Assembly (NCBI GenBank): GCA_904066235.2
Contig: CAJFCV020000006.1
Location: 7,750,001 to 7,814,000 of the forward strand
Source of the DNA: Bursaphelenchus xylophilus
Taxonomy: Eukaryota > Nematoda > Chromadorea > Rhabditida > Aphelenchoididae
Direction: 5' to 3'
Length of the DNA stretch: 64,000 bases
Below, piece after piece: positions 1 through 12,600 of this stretch. A program made the position numbers and the translations under genes. How positions within the stretch are numbered: position 1 is the stretch's first letter; every line of letters starts with the position of its first letter. A model generated the notes under the pieces. The model had not been told where the DNA came from, ran no database searches, and saw nothing but the letters and a program-made list of their open reading frames with translations.

Positions 1-600
1 GCCAAACAAATTACTCTGTGGCCAATTCTTTTCTTGATTTTATCGCCAAAAAGATGACAGAGAAGGCAGAACGTGTGATTTCAATTAATTGGGGCAATTG
101 GAACCAAACTGGACTTGCGGCAAATGAAAAAACGATCAAGATTTTGGAAAAGCAAGGATTCTTTGGATTCAGAACAGATGAAGCATTGGCCTTATTCGAT
201 AAAATATTGGGAACAAACCAAATAAATCAAGTTATTGTGGCCAAGAGTGATTGGGAAAAGATGCTCGAGAATCGACCAGATCTGGCACAATTGTTAAGCG
301 AAGTCGGTCGGACGAAAATTGATGACAAAACGCGCAATTGTCACGGGAATGACGTCATCGATGAAAATAAAATAGACGGCAAAACTGAAATTAATCAAAT
401 CATTCGGTCGTCATTAAGCGAGCTCCTCAAAATGAAGGAAGAATTCATTTCCGATAATGACGGATTCCTTGAATTGGGGCTGGATTCTCTTGGGATGCAC
501 ACGTTTTCTTATAATCTCAGCCAGAAATTTAAAATTTGTCTAACGGTTATCAATTTATTCGAGTATTTTAACATAACAAAATTGACGGATTACATAAGTC
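1..600 (+). other. PKS domains: ketoreductase tail and first ACP
   Basis: Residues encoded by bases 3-290 read QTNYSVANSFLD and then INWGNW, the typical end of a PKS ketoreductase with its catalytic Tyr and Asn region. The NADPH-binding part of this domain is beyond the left edge. Bases about 380-600 encode an acyl carrier protein with the phosphopantetheine site GLDSLG. Everything upstream of this KR, including loading and early extension modules, is not in the window. Confidence 0.85.
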
Positions 601-3600
601 AACAATTAACGAGTGATACTGCTAAAGAACAACCACAAAATCGAAAGAAAAAGCTGAAAGAGACCGCATCTTCTCCGTCCTTGGACTCTCATTTATCCAA
701 AATATCGGATGAAAATGAAAATGGAACAAAAGTGGAGACAAAAGGATTAAATCAAGAGGACAAACCACTCCCAAATTTGGTGTTTTTATTCCCGGGGACC
801 TTTCCTTTGGATCAAGAACTAAATTGGGATCTGTTTTCTGACATCTCATACCTGGCCAGACAACTTCGGACTTGCTCGGAATACTTTGAAGACCTCTTAA
901 ACATCTCCATTCAGAAGTTAATATCACAAAAAGAACTCAATAATCTCGAACTGCCTGTGCAGCAAGCCATAATCTTCTCGGTGAACTATTCGATTGCCAA
1001 GTTTTGGACTCATTGTGGCCTCAAACCAACTCATCTGCTTGGCCATAGTTTAGGAGAACTGGTGGCGATCACTATGGCCGGATATTTGGATCTAAAACAA
1101 GCTACCAAACTTGTAATTCATCGGGCCAAGGGATTGACCAAGGCTCGAGGAAAAGGCCAAATGGTGGCCGCACAACGAGAAATTCTGTCGGCGGTTTCGC
1201 TGGAACAATTGGATATTAGCATTGCTGCAGATAATGCTGATAATCAGATCGTTTTATCAGGTCCCACCAAGTCCATGGAAAAGGTGATCCAAGAGGCCGA
1301 GAGGGCGGGATTGGTGGCCAAAGTATTGAATCCAGAATTTCCTTTTCATTCAAAACAAATCCGGGATGAATATCTGAAATCCGTGAACATATTTAGTTGG
1401 AGGAAAGTAAAGAAAGGTTACATTCCTGTGATTAGTAATGTGACAGCCCGTCCTTTGGTCGAGTTCACCGCCAAGTACATCAAAATCCATGCCCGATCAA
1501 CCGTTCTCTTCAGGGAATCTTTGAATTATGTCATAGGTCAAGGAGAATGCGTATTTTTGGAAGTTGGATTAGGTCATCTTCTATGTTCGTTGGTCCAGAA
1601 AACCTTGAATCCCAAGAATCTGCATTACCTAATCATTGGGAGTAGTGTAAATGGCCACAAAACACTTGATTTGGCCAAGGCTAAACTCGAATTAAAGGGA
1701 TTTGATGTTGATAAAAAAGCTTTTGAATTAGCGACAGGAAGGCCAACAGATGTGTTTGATGACCTCAGAGCACAACATTTAAGTGTTAGAATTAAGGCCA
1801 AATGGCAGCGACGATTGAGTGAAGAGATCCAAGGGAAAGACAAACAAATTAATCCTTCGAAATTGCTTCTAAATAAGAGAATAGTAGAAGTCAACGAAAC
1901 AGATGTCGAAGTGATCAGAGATCATGTTCTCTTCGATCTCCCCACCGCCCCCGCCGCCTTTCTCATCAAATGTTTTATCGATCATGCCAAGTTCAGCGAG
2001 TTTAAGATGGCTGACATCAGACTTCTATCCAAACTTTATGTCGATGATCTTAATGGTCTTATCACCAATTTGGATGGCCAAAGGCTTCAGCTCAAAAATG
2101 AAAACAAACTTTTTGCCAGTTGTTTAATTGCGCCTAAGGCGTTTTTAGAGGATCCGGAATTCCCTTCGGACGATCCTGGAGTTAGATTAAACCCTCAGGT
2201 CTTCTATAATAGTCTCAGCAGGGCTGGATTTCATTATGGTCCCAGCCTGAGGCTATTATGTGATATCAGATTGATGACTGGAGATAGAATAAGAACTAAA
2301 TGTGCGGCTCCCAAAAAGCCCTGGATTTCCATTGATTTGGCCCTTCAAAGTCTGAGTTGTGGCCTCTTCGATCCCATGTTCCCTTGTTGTTATGTCCCAG
2401 TTAGAATCGGGGAACTTTTTGCCCGCCTTCCACTTGTTAATGACAAGAATGAGTGGACTTTTCATGGAGAAATCACTAAAAAGGATCCCCAAATGGTCGA
2501 AGGAAACATCGCCGCCTTTTCCAATGGAGTGCTTTCAATTCTGATAAAGGACGTAAAGGCGGTGAGAATGTCAAGGAATACGGTAATGAGGCCGCTGAGG
2601 AGGAACGCGATATCAACTGATGATGAGTTGAGTGATATTCAAATAGTGCCACGACAAATGAAAAGAAAATCGGATTCAAAAAATGAAAAGAATGACAAGA
2701 AGAGAGATAAAAGTAAAAGCATCGATAATGCGGATAAGATGATCAAAGAAAGGAAATTCCTCAAAAAATTCGCAAGTTTCGACACAGGAGATTATCAAAA
2801 GATAGAGAATGGAAACGACAAAAGGATGGGGGACAAGAATGAAAAGGCAAAAGTAAAGTCAAAATTAATGTTAAAGCTGTCAAATCCAGAGAAATTACAA
2901 AGTAATATCACGAATGAGCCGAGAAATGAGAAGCGTTATGGTGTGAGGGAGAATAACGTTGATAGCGTCCAGGATTTTCGTCTTTTGCCCGATGTAAAAA
3001 CAAAATTTAAACCGATTTACATAACCGGATACTACGGTAAATTTAGCTGTCATTCTTTTCAACCAATTTTCGATGATTTCGCAGAAATATCGCTGAATCA
3101 AGACGTCCTAAAATTACAGTATGACTTTCGATATTTCAGTCCAGAGAGGTTCAATTTGAGTCCGAGAGAAGCTCTTTTTATGGATCCGGCTCAAAGACTA
3201 TTACTTTTATCAGCCGATTGTCTCTTGCAAAGTCTCGGTCAGAAGACCTTTCCCAATACTACTGGAGTTTTCGTCGGATCTTCCAACTCAGATTTTTCTC
3301 AACGATGTTACAAAGAAGTTGAGCCCTCAGGGTATTTAATGCCAGGTTCCAATCAAAGTTCCTTGTCCAATAGAATCTCCCATCATTATCATCTTCAAGG
3401 CCCTTCTATTACCCTCGATACTGCCTGCGCTTCTTTCTCTACAGCCTTTTCTGTGGCCATTGACAATATCCAGATGGGGCATTGTAGTCACGCAATTGTG
3501 GGGGCTGTCAATCTGATTTTAAATGATAAAACGACTGAAGTGTTGAGAAATGCAGGAGTTCTAAGTCCAAGTCATCGATGCGCTTCTTTCTCTGATAAGG

Positions 3601-6600
3601 CTGATGGATATATGAGATCCGAAGGCTTCGGATTAATAATGATCACGACTGACCCGACGAAAGCTTTGTTTGAAATTAAGAAAGTGTCATCGATTCATGT
3701 GGCTGGCTTAAGCGGAGGTTTATATATCCCAGATAAGAAGGCAGAATTATCAGCAATGCTGGATGCAACTGCTGATAAAGTGGATTTGATTGAATGCCAT
3801 GGAACTGGGACTTCTTTGGGAGATCGGATTGAATTGGAAGCTGTAAATGAATATGTGAAAATGACAACCAACGAAGAAGAGAAAGTTGTAATCACTGCCA
3901 GTAAAAGTTATTTGGGACACTCCGAGGCTGCCAGTGGATTGGCCAGTCTTTTTTCTGTAATCAATGTTATGAATCATCAAACCATACCTAAAATAAGAGG
4001 CCTAGATAAAGTTACTAATAAGATTGAGTTAAACAGTAATATCATAATACCACGGGAGGATATAAAACGTCCAGTAAAGAGAGCCTTAATCAATAATTTT
4101 GGATTTACTGGAAGTGTAAATTCATTTTTGGTTGAAAAAGTTGATAATCATGTTATTAATAGAGTGGCCCAATTAGAGAAAGGGCGGCTCAAACTATGGC
4201 CCTTCAAAGAAAATGACGTCAAAATCGAAGAAGTTCATAAGGATTCGTCGAAATACAAAATCGATCTAACAGGGCGACATGTTATACGATGGAATCCGAA
4301 TGAAGAGGATGTTTTAAACGAGCTCCTGGCGTTGATCAGGACACTCAGAATGGAAGATGATGTAGTTGTAATAACGTCCAAAGCATTCAGTTTTATTGTC
4401 CAAGTGGTGGCAATTAATTTCAAAAAAGAAAACCTTCAAACAAACATTACAGTAATCTCGGAGGATTTCTTGGCGCCAAAAATAAAATTTGAATCCATCC
4501 GAGATGAATATGGATCTAAGAAAAGGATGAAGAAATGTTTGATTATTGGGGGCAACAGTGGAATTGGAAAGATTTTATTGTCAGTGATACAGCCAGAGAT
4601 ATTAATCATGGTCGGAAGAAAACAAAAAGAGAAATATCCCGAGGGAATCAGCTTCTATGAAGCTAACATTGATGATTATGAGACCTTAGATCAGATCCTT
4701 AATAATGAGAACGAAAACGAGACCTTTGATTGTGTAATCAACTGTGCGGGAGTGGTTGACAATGTTATGATAAGTAATGTTACCTTCGAAAGTCTCGAAA
4801 AAACATTCAAACCAAAAGTTGACGGGACCCGAAATTTGATAAAATTATGTCATAAATATGGAATCACCAAGATTATCAGCATCTCCTCCATCGCCGCTTT
4901 ATTCGGATCTTTTGGCCAGATTAATTATGTCTTGGCCAATTCTTTAATGGAGAAAATAATCGAAGAAAGTGGTCTTGATTATTTGATATTGAATTTGGGA
5001 CCCATAAAAGGGGCTGGAATGCTGGCTGACTATGGAAAACAAATGATCAGAGATCAGATCAGAGACTCGGGATGGGGATTTATTGAAGTCAGGGAGTTGA
5101 GGGATGCCTTGGAGAAAGTCTGGTGGAGAAACGGACAGTTTAAGATCACGGCTGACAATAAAAATAAAGAAAAAAGTGAAGGTGATGGTAATAACGAAAG
5201 GAAAAACATTGAAGAAGATCTACAGGAAGTAGTTCGGAATATTGGAGGATTGGATAAGATATCAGAGAACAAGGGATTAATGAGCTTGGGATTCGACTCT
5301 TTATCTGTTGAGCAATTGAGGCAGAGCATACAGAAACGATTCAAGGTGAAAATAGAACCTGTGGAGATGTTTGAAAATGTGAGTTATAAAGATTTGCTAG
5401 TCCTAGTAAAGGAGAAGATTGAGAAGAAGGTCAGAAAGGAAGAGGAAAAGATCGAAGAAGATACTAAGAAAACTACAGAATTCATGAAGAATGATGACAA
5501 AGGCCAGAGACTTGGAATTGTCTCATTTTCGGCTGAAATCCCCAAATGCGAAAACGAATTCGAATTTTTTGAAAAACTCCTTCAAGGAAAGACTCTGTTC
5601 GAACACAACGAAGATGAGAATGACTATATTGCTTGTTCAAGTAACCTTTCTGACCGTTTAAATTTTGATTTTTCGAGGTTTGAAATATCGGATAACGATT
5701 TGAAAATTCTAGATATTACTATAAAATATGCAATCAAACATTCTTATATTGCGTTAGAAAGAGCTGGATACAATGAGAAGAGAAGGGAAGGCATGAAGAT
5801 TGGAGTGATAACTTGTTGCGAACCAAAGATCCACTCTGAGTACCATAATCATGTTAAACTTGGCAGTGGATTTGCGTCGGATTCTGATCTGAGAATTCAT
5901 CCGAAGAGAGGATCGTTGATGGAAATGTACATGGCCAATCAGAAGGACTTCCTTTCCGTTTGGATCTCTCATATTCTCCATCTTACAGGTCCTTCTTTCT
6001 CCGTTTATTCCGCCTGTTCTTCTGCTTTATCAGCTATCTATCAGGCGAAGAATCTTCTGAGTAATGGAATTGATATGGTTGTTGTAACAAGTGTTAACGT
6101 CTTGGACATGATGGGCCATGAAAGAGAGAATGGAAGTGTTTTGGCATCCGAACAGGCTTGTCGACCATTCTCAAAGCAATCAACAGGCACTTTGAGAGGG
6201 AGTTTTGTTGGAAGTTTGCTACTCAAACAAGTAAATGATGACGAAGAAGTGATGGCCATCATAGAAAATGTATGCTTAAACAATGATGGAGGCCAAAAAA
6301 AGAGTAATTTCATGGCACCCAGCATAGCAGGACAATCTGAATGTATTAAAAATGCCATCAACGGTATCAACCATGTATCCAAATCAATCGATTACATTGA
6401 ATGTCATGGAACAGGTACCCAGGTTGGAGATGCTATTGAAATTCGGGCGCTCAAAAACGCTTTCTCTGAGTGCAACGTAAGGAATGAACGGAAGATCTTC
6501 TTAGGCTCGGTTAAGGCCAATCTCGGCCATTGTTTTGCGGCTTCGGGGATGGCTTCGATTATAAAATCTTTGATGATTTTGAGGACTGGAAGGATCCCCA

Positions 6601-9600
6601 AACAAATAAATATATCGTCGGAAGAGGAGATTATCGATGAAATCAAAGATTCTATGTTTGAAGTACCATTAGAAGATAAGAAGGTGAACAAAAATAATTT
6701 GAATGTTCTAATTAATTGCTTTGGAATTGGGGGGACCAATGGGTCCATAGTGCTCTCAAAACGATCAGAATTGGATACAGAATACGAACAAAGACCCTTA
6801 TCAAATAAGATTTTCTTCTTGCCTATTAGCGGAGAGTCCCCCGAAGGTTGTCTTAAAATGGCCTCAAGTCTTTCAGCTTATTTGAAGACTTTTGAGGTGG
6901 ACAATAACAAGATGCATGTAATTTCGAATACTCTGATTAATCAAAGAACTGCAGCGCAATACAGAGTGTGTATAACAACGCGATCGAGAGAAGAAGCTAT
7001 CCAAAAACTGGACAATATTGGTAAAGAACAAGTGTTCAGGGTCGAAGAAAATCCCAAAATGGCCATTTATTTGTGTCATCAGGGAGTGGAATACCCAGAA
7101 ATTTTGAGAACAGAAATCGAAGATTGGCCAGATCTCCGAGATTACTTCGATGATTTATATTCAAATTCTTTGGATCCAGAGGCATCATCTTTATCAATTT
7201 ATTCGATATCTAAAGGAATATTCAAATTTTTAAAAGATTTTGGAATGGACGACCCGTCAGTTCTAATTGGTCACAGTTTGGGCGAGTACACAGCCTTGTC
7301 TTTGGCCAAGGCAATTGATGACAAAAAATGTAAAAAATTGATAAAAGAAAGAGGGAAAATGATTAAAACTACCGAGAAAACAAAGATTGTCGCTGTAAAA
7401 ACAAAGGAAATGCACCTGGAGGGATTCGAATTGAGCGCAGTTCTAAGTGATGACTTCAAAACCTTTGTGACCACTAATGAAAATAATCAAATTGAATGGT
7501 TAAAAGAACAAGGATTGGATTACAAAGTTCTTAAGGGGGACTACGGCTTCCATTCAAGGTTTATTTACTCAATTAAGGCTGATTTCGAGAGGATTTTATC
7601 AAATTATCACCTCGATTCTCCACAAATTCCGCTAATCTCAACTTTTGATGGCCAAATAATCGAAGAGCCAAGGAATGCCGGTTATTTGGCAGATCATCTA
7701 GTCAATCCCGTTAGACTGGACAAAGCGTTGAAAGCGCTTCAAGAACACTTTGCAGAAGTCAAGTTTGTGGTGGAAATAGGGCCTGAGAGCATTCTAAAGA
7801 GCTTACTTCCCCATGAAATTACCCATATTCCAACTTTACCATCGTATAAAGGATACAAACAAGGGTCAGGACAAGGACTATGGACGGCTCTGGCAGATCT
7901 CTGGAGCCATGGATTCTCCGAAAATTTGCATAAATTATCAGGAATCAGCAAAAATTTTGATCATTGGATACCATTTTGTAATGGTTACAAATGTGATGAC
8001 AGGACCATTTTATACGACAGATTCCAACGGGAGATCGATAGAAATAAAGCTAATGGAACTCTCGAGATCCGATATAATCGAGGAGAATTTCGAGCATACC
8101 ATCAGGTCTTCAATACAGTCACCTTTAGAGGACATCGGTCTTCAGAAGTTTATTTTCTGGATCATAATTTGACTTCAAGCCAGGTGCATGACTTGCTAAA
8201 TAATCGAAATGACGGCGATAGTCTCCCAATTATTTGTGTAAAAGCCGAGAAGTCGTCGATAGGAATCATTGGAGAGCTCACATCGCAGATTGATCATCTC
8301 AAACTGGTCAAGGATATTGTAATTGTCATCTTCACTGAAGCCGAGAATGTATTCGGGTACATGGTGGCTGGAGTCATCGACGAAATCCTCGATGAAAATC
8401 CTTCCGCCAATATTTTCCACATAGTTTTGGAATCGTTTGATGAAATCGATGACGTCATCCAACTTCTGAAGACCAATTCGATCAATGGAAAGGGAATTCC
8501 CCATTATCGATATATAGATCATAATCTGAAACAGCTGCGATACAAAGTGACTGATGGCCACATATCCGACAGTGTCGTAAAGAACAATCCGAGGATCCTG
8601 TTGGTGGGTTACGGTAATCTTGGAGAAGCCATCCATCATCAGCTGGAACGGCGATTTCATAAACCCGAGATCGTTTTGATGAGCAGAAGTAAGAAGAGAG
8701 AGGTCGATTACATCCATTGTGATCTCACAGACCAGCAAATCATCCAGTCAGCGGTCCGAGACCTCTTCCACATCTACAATCATGTAGATTACTGTATTTT
8801 CCTGGCTGGAGTTAAGCCCTTAGGCGATAGATGTCGAGGAGAAGAAGAGAAAATCCGGGTTCTCTCCCCTAAACTGGCACTTTATCAGTTATTGAGGGAG
8901 TTCTCGGATCGTAATATCAAGATTGGAACCCTGATTCTGACGTCTTCCCTGAGTTCTGTAACGGGATTACCGTATATTTCGGAGTATGTGATGGCTAGTA
9001 ACTTTCTGGATGGAATTGCAATCAATTCCCATCTCTTTCCGGGCATCCGGAACATATTATCTTTACAATTGCCGCCTTTAAAGGGGAGTGAGATGATGAA
9101 AAGAGAGGGTAAATTACTGGAGGACAACTCTGTCGACATCCAAAAGGCCGCGGAATGGATGGTGGAGATGATGATCGATGAAAAAAATGGAATCCTCGCT
9201 TATTCCAACGAGAATCCAGCTAAAATACGAGAATTCATTAGAGGAACTGACGATTCGACACAAAATAATTATCGACTGGTCGAAAAGCCAAGTAAAAATT
9301 TGGATAAAATTTCTTTAAAGGAAATATGGAGATCAGTCCTAAACAGGGATCTGAAAGACGAAGATGACTTTTATGGACTTGGAGGGAATTCTCTGAATGG
9401 ATTACAAATAATCTGGGCAGTCCAATCCAAGTATAATATAAATTTGAAATACGAAGATTTGGCGGAGAACTCAAGGTTCAGAGATTTCTTTGAATTAATT
9501 TCATCCAGAAATACAAATGAAGTCACAAAAATAAGACCGAGGGGTCTGAGAGAAGGCCCGTTAAGTTACCCACAAGAACAGATGTACTTCTTGTATAAAA

Positions 9601-12600
9601 CAGATCCACAGAAATATAATATCATGTTTTTTATTCGATTTGAAGCTCCCTTGGATAATGTTAAACTTCAAAAAACATTGTTCTCTCTTCTGAAACGACA
9701 AAGTCAGCTACGAACTGTATTTTTTGAGACAAATGGTGGATTAAAGCAAGAAATTTTGGATCCGGAGATTGGTTTTAATCGAAGTTTAATACTCGAAAGT
9801 AGAAATTTGGATGAGCTGATATGCGAAGAACAAGATTTTAAATTCGATCTGTCTCTAAATGCCTTCAGGTTTATAATTGGAGATGATTTTGTGCTTGTAA
9901 ATCAACAACACATCATCACAGATGGCTGGAGTGTCTCTGTTTTTGCTTCAGAATTCTCAAAAATATTCAGAGGAGAAGATCTTGGGCTACTTTCTGTCAA
10001 TTACATCGATTATTCTCTCCATCAGAGAGAAAATTATAATTTGGAAAAAGAAAAGGACTACTGTAATTATTTGAAGACATTGCCATCGGAAGGGACCATC
10101 ATTTGGAACCATCGGTTATCAGCGAACAAAGATGGGACGACAAGAAAAGAAGTAACATTATCATCGGAAATAACAAAGCTTTTGAAAGAAAAAGCTGCGA
10201 ATCATTCGACAAGTCTCTTCAAAGTATTTTTGACCAAATTTTTGATGGTTTTAAATAGATTTAAGACCGAGGATAACAAGAAACTTGTAATTGGAGTCCC
10301 CAATGCAGGAAGAGAATACAAAGAGACGGCCGGATTGATAGGATACTTCCTAAATAACTGGGTTATTGCTGTGGACGTTAAAGAAATCGAAATTTCCTTT
10401 GAGAATTGCCTCAGACAAGTGGACAAGGCGTTGAAGTTGGCTGAGAATTTTGCTCAGGTTCCGTATCACAAAGCTGTTGCCCAAGTGCGAGGAGCAAGCA
10501 CTGGGGAATATACGATATTCCAGGTTAGTTTAGAATGTTCTCTATGTAAATACAACGATATATTTTATTTTTAGACCTTCTTCAACTACCGGCATAGGCT
10601 AGAATTCCCGGAAATTAATCTGGGCCCCGGAATAAAATGCACCGTAACCCAAGTCAACAACAGTAACATCTTTCCCTTTTCTTGTACGGTTGATGAATTG
10701 GATGATGCGAATATTAAAATCACATTGGAATGGAATCCTCTTTATATTCACTTGGATGTAATAGAGATCTTTGCCGACGAATTTATCGTTGAATTAAGAG
10801 GAAATAGAATGGTTGATGTGGAGATTATCGAAGAGGAAGGTCCCTTCGAAGATGTGGTATCAATGTTTTTGAGACAGGACAAGAACAGAATCGCCCTCCA
10901 ATATCATGACGACCATTGTTTATATGGGGAATTGAGGGAAAAGATACGAAGAAATTCAGAGTATTTAAAAGCTCATTTCAAGGGGATTACGGGAAGGGAA
11001 ATTGGGGCAGAAGACGTGATTCCATTGTGGATTGAGAGCAGTCTTATGCCCGAATGGATTCTTACTGTACTTTATACGGGAGCTGCCTTCTGTCCGATGA
11101 ATTTAAGTGAACCTGCCAGAAGAATCAACGAAAAAGTTGCACTTCTCAACGCTAATGTCCTCATTACAACAAAAATATCGTTGGAGATTACGGTACCTAC
11201 AATCAGAACGAGGTATCATCCTCATGATTACTTCCACAAAACCTACAGTAAACATCCACATATCATCCCCAGTCAATTGGCCTATGTTTTATATACTTCT
11301 GGTTCTACTGGTGTCCCGAAAGCAGTCCAAATAGAACATGGACAGCTGAATAGTTTCCTGCAGAGAGCAAGGGATGACTTTAAACTGACTAAGGATACTG
11401 TAATTGGATGTACAGTCAGCTTTACTTTCGATGTCTCCCTTTTTAATCTGTTCGGATCCCTTTGTTTTGGAGGGAAATTGGTTCAAAAAGATTCGCCGAC
11501 TGACTTCATCGACAGTTCCGACCACTTTACCCATCTCTTCTTCACCTCGGCCATGTTGAATTCTCTAAATGATGAGAAGATTAGAAGGCTGAACACTGAC
11601 TGGTTGATTGTTGGAGGCGAAACTCCCTTGACTGAGAAATTAACCGCATTTTACAGTACTGGGAATAGGTTAAGTCAGATTTATGGACCTACTGAGACCA
11701 CAATTTGGACGGCCGTAAATCATTATGAACAGGGAATCGAAGACGGGAGAATTATTGGTAAGTCTTCTGTTAGTGTCACATACCTATTGACAATCATGAG
11801 ATTTCAATTTAATTATGTTTTAGGCACATCAACATGTCCATTTGTAATCGCGACTCCATTTTCTAAACTCCCCCAAATTCAGAATCCTGGTTCGATTGGA
11901 GAACTCTGGATTCTGGGATCCCAAACAGCCCGAGGGTATATAAATGGAACTGCTGGTTTTGTGAACAATGCATTTGGCACCAACAGAAGGGGGTTCCGAA
12001 CCGGAGACCTTGTTTTTGAGATGACAGACAAGAGATTACTGTATTTGGGGAGGTTGGATGAGACTAAAAAGATCCGAGGCATTCGAATCGACCTCCAAGA
12101 AATCAGAAATATCATCGTGAAGATATTTAGGCATCCATTTTGGTTGGAAATCAGCGATGAGAATATTATTTTGGTGGTGGAAGATGGGAAAAATTGGGTG
12201 GGTTGGAAGGAAAAATTGAGAGAAGAATTGGCCGAATATCAGATTCCAAATAGATTGATGGAAGTTGGCAAGATCCCGTTGAATACGAATGGGAAAGTTG
12301 ACTCGAAACGACTTCAAATGATGATAAAACAAGATGTAATCGCAAACGTCATCAGTGTTGATAACCAAGTTTATGGTCAATTAACCGAAATCTGGAAGTC
12401 CATTTTAGGCGAAAGCATTCAGATAGAGCCCGCGGATAACTTCTTTTGTCTCGGCGGCCATTCCTTGACCCTAATTAGACTCCAGTCTCTGATCGAAGAG
12501 ACTTTTGGCATCCATATTGCGCTATCTTCATTAGCACAGACTAAATCAATATCAGATATGGTGACGTTGATCGAAAAGCAATCTAGAAAGTATATAACTG

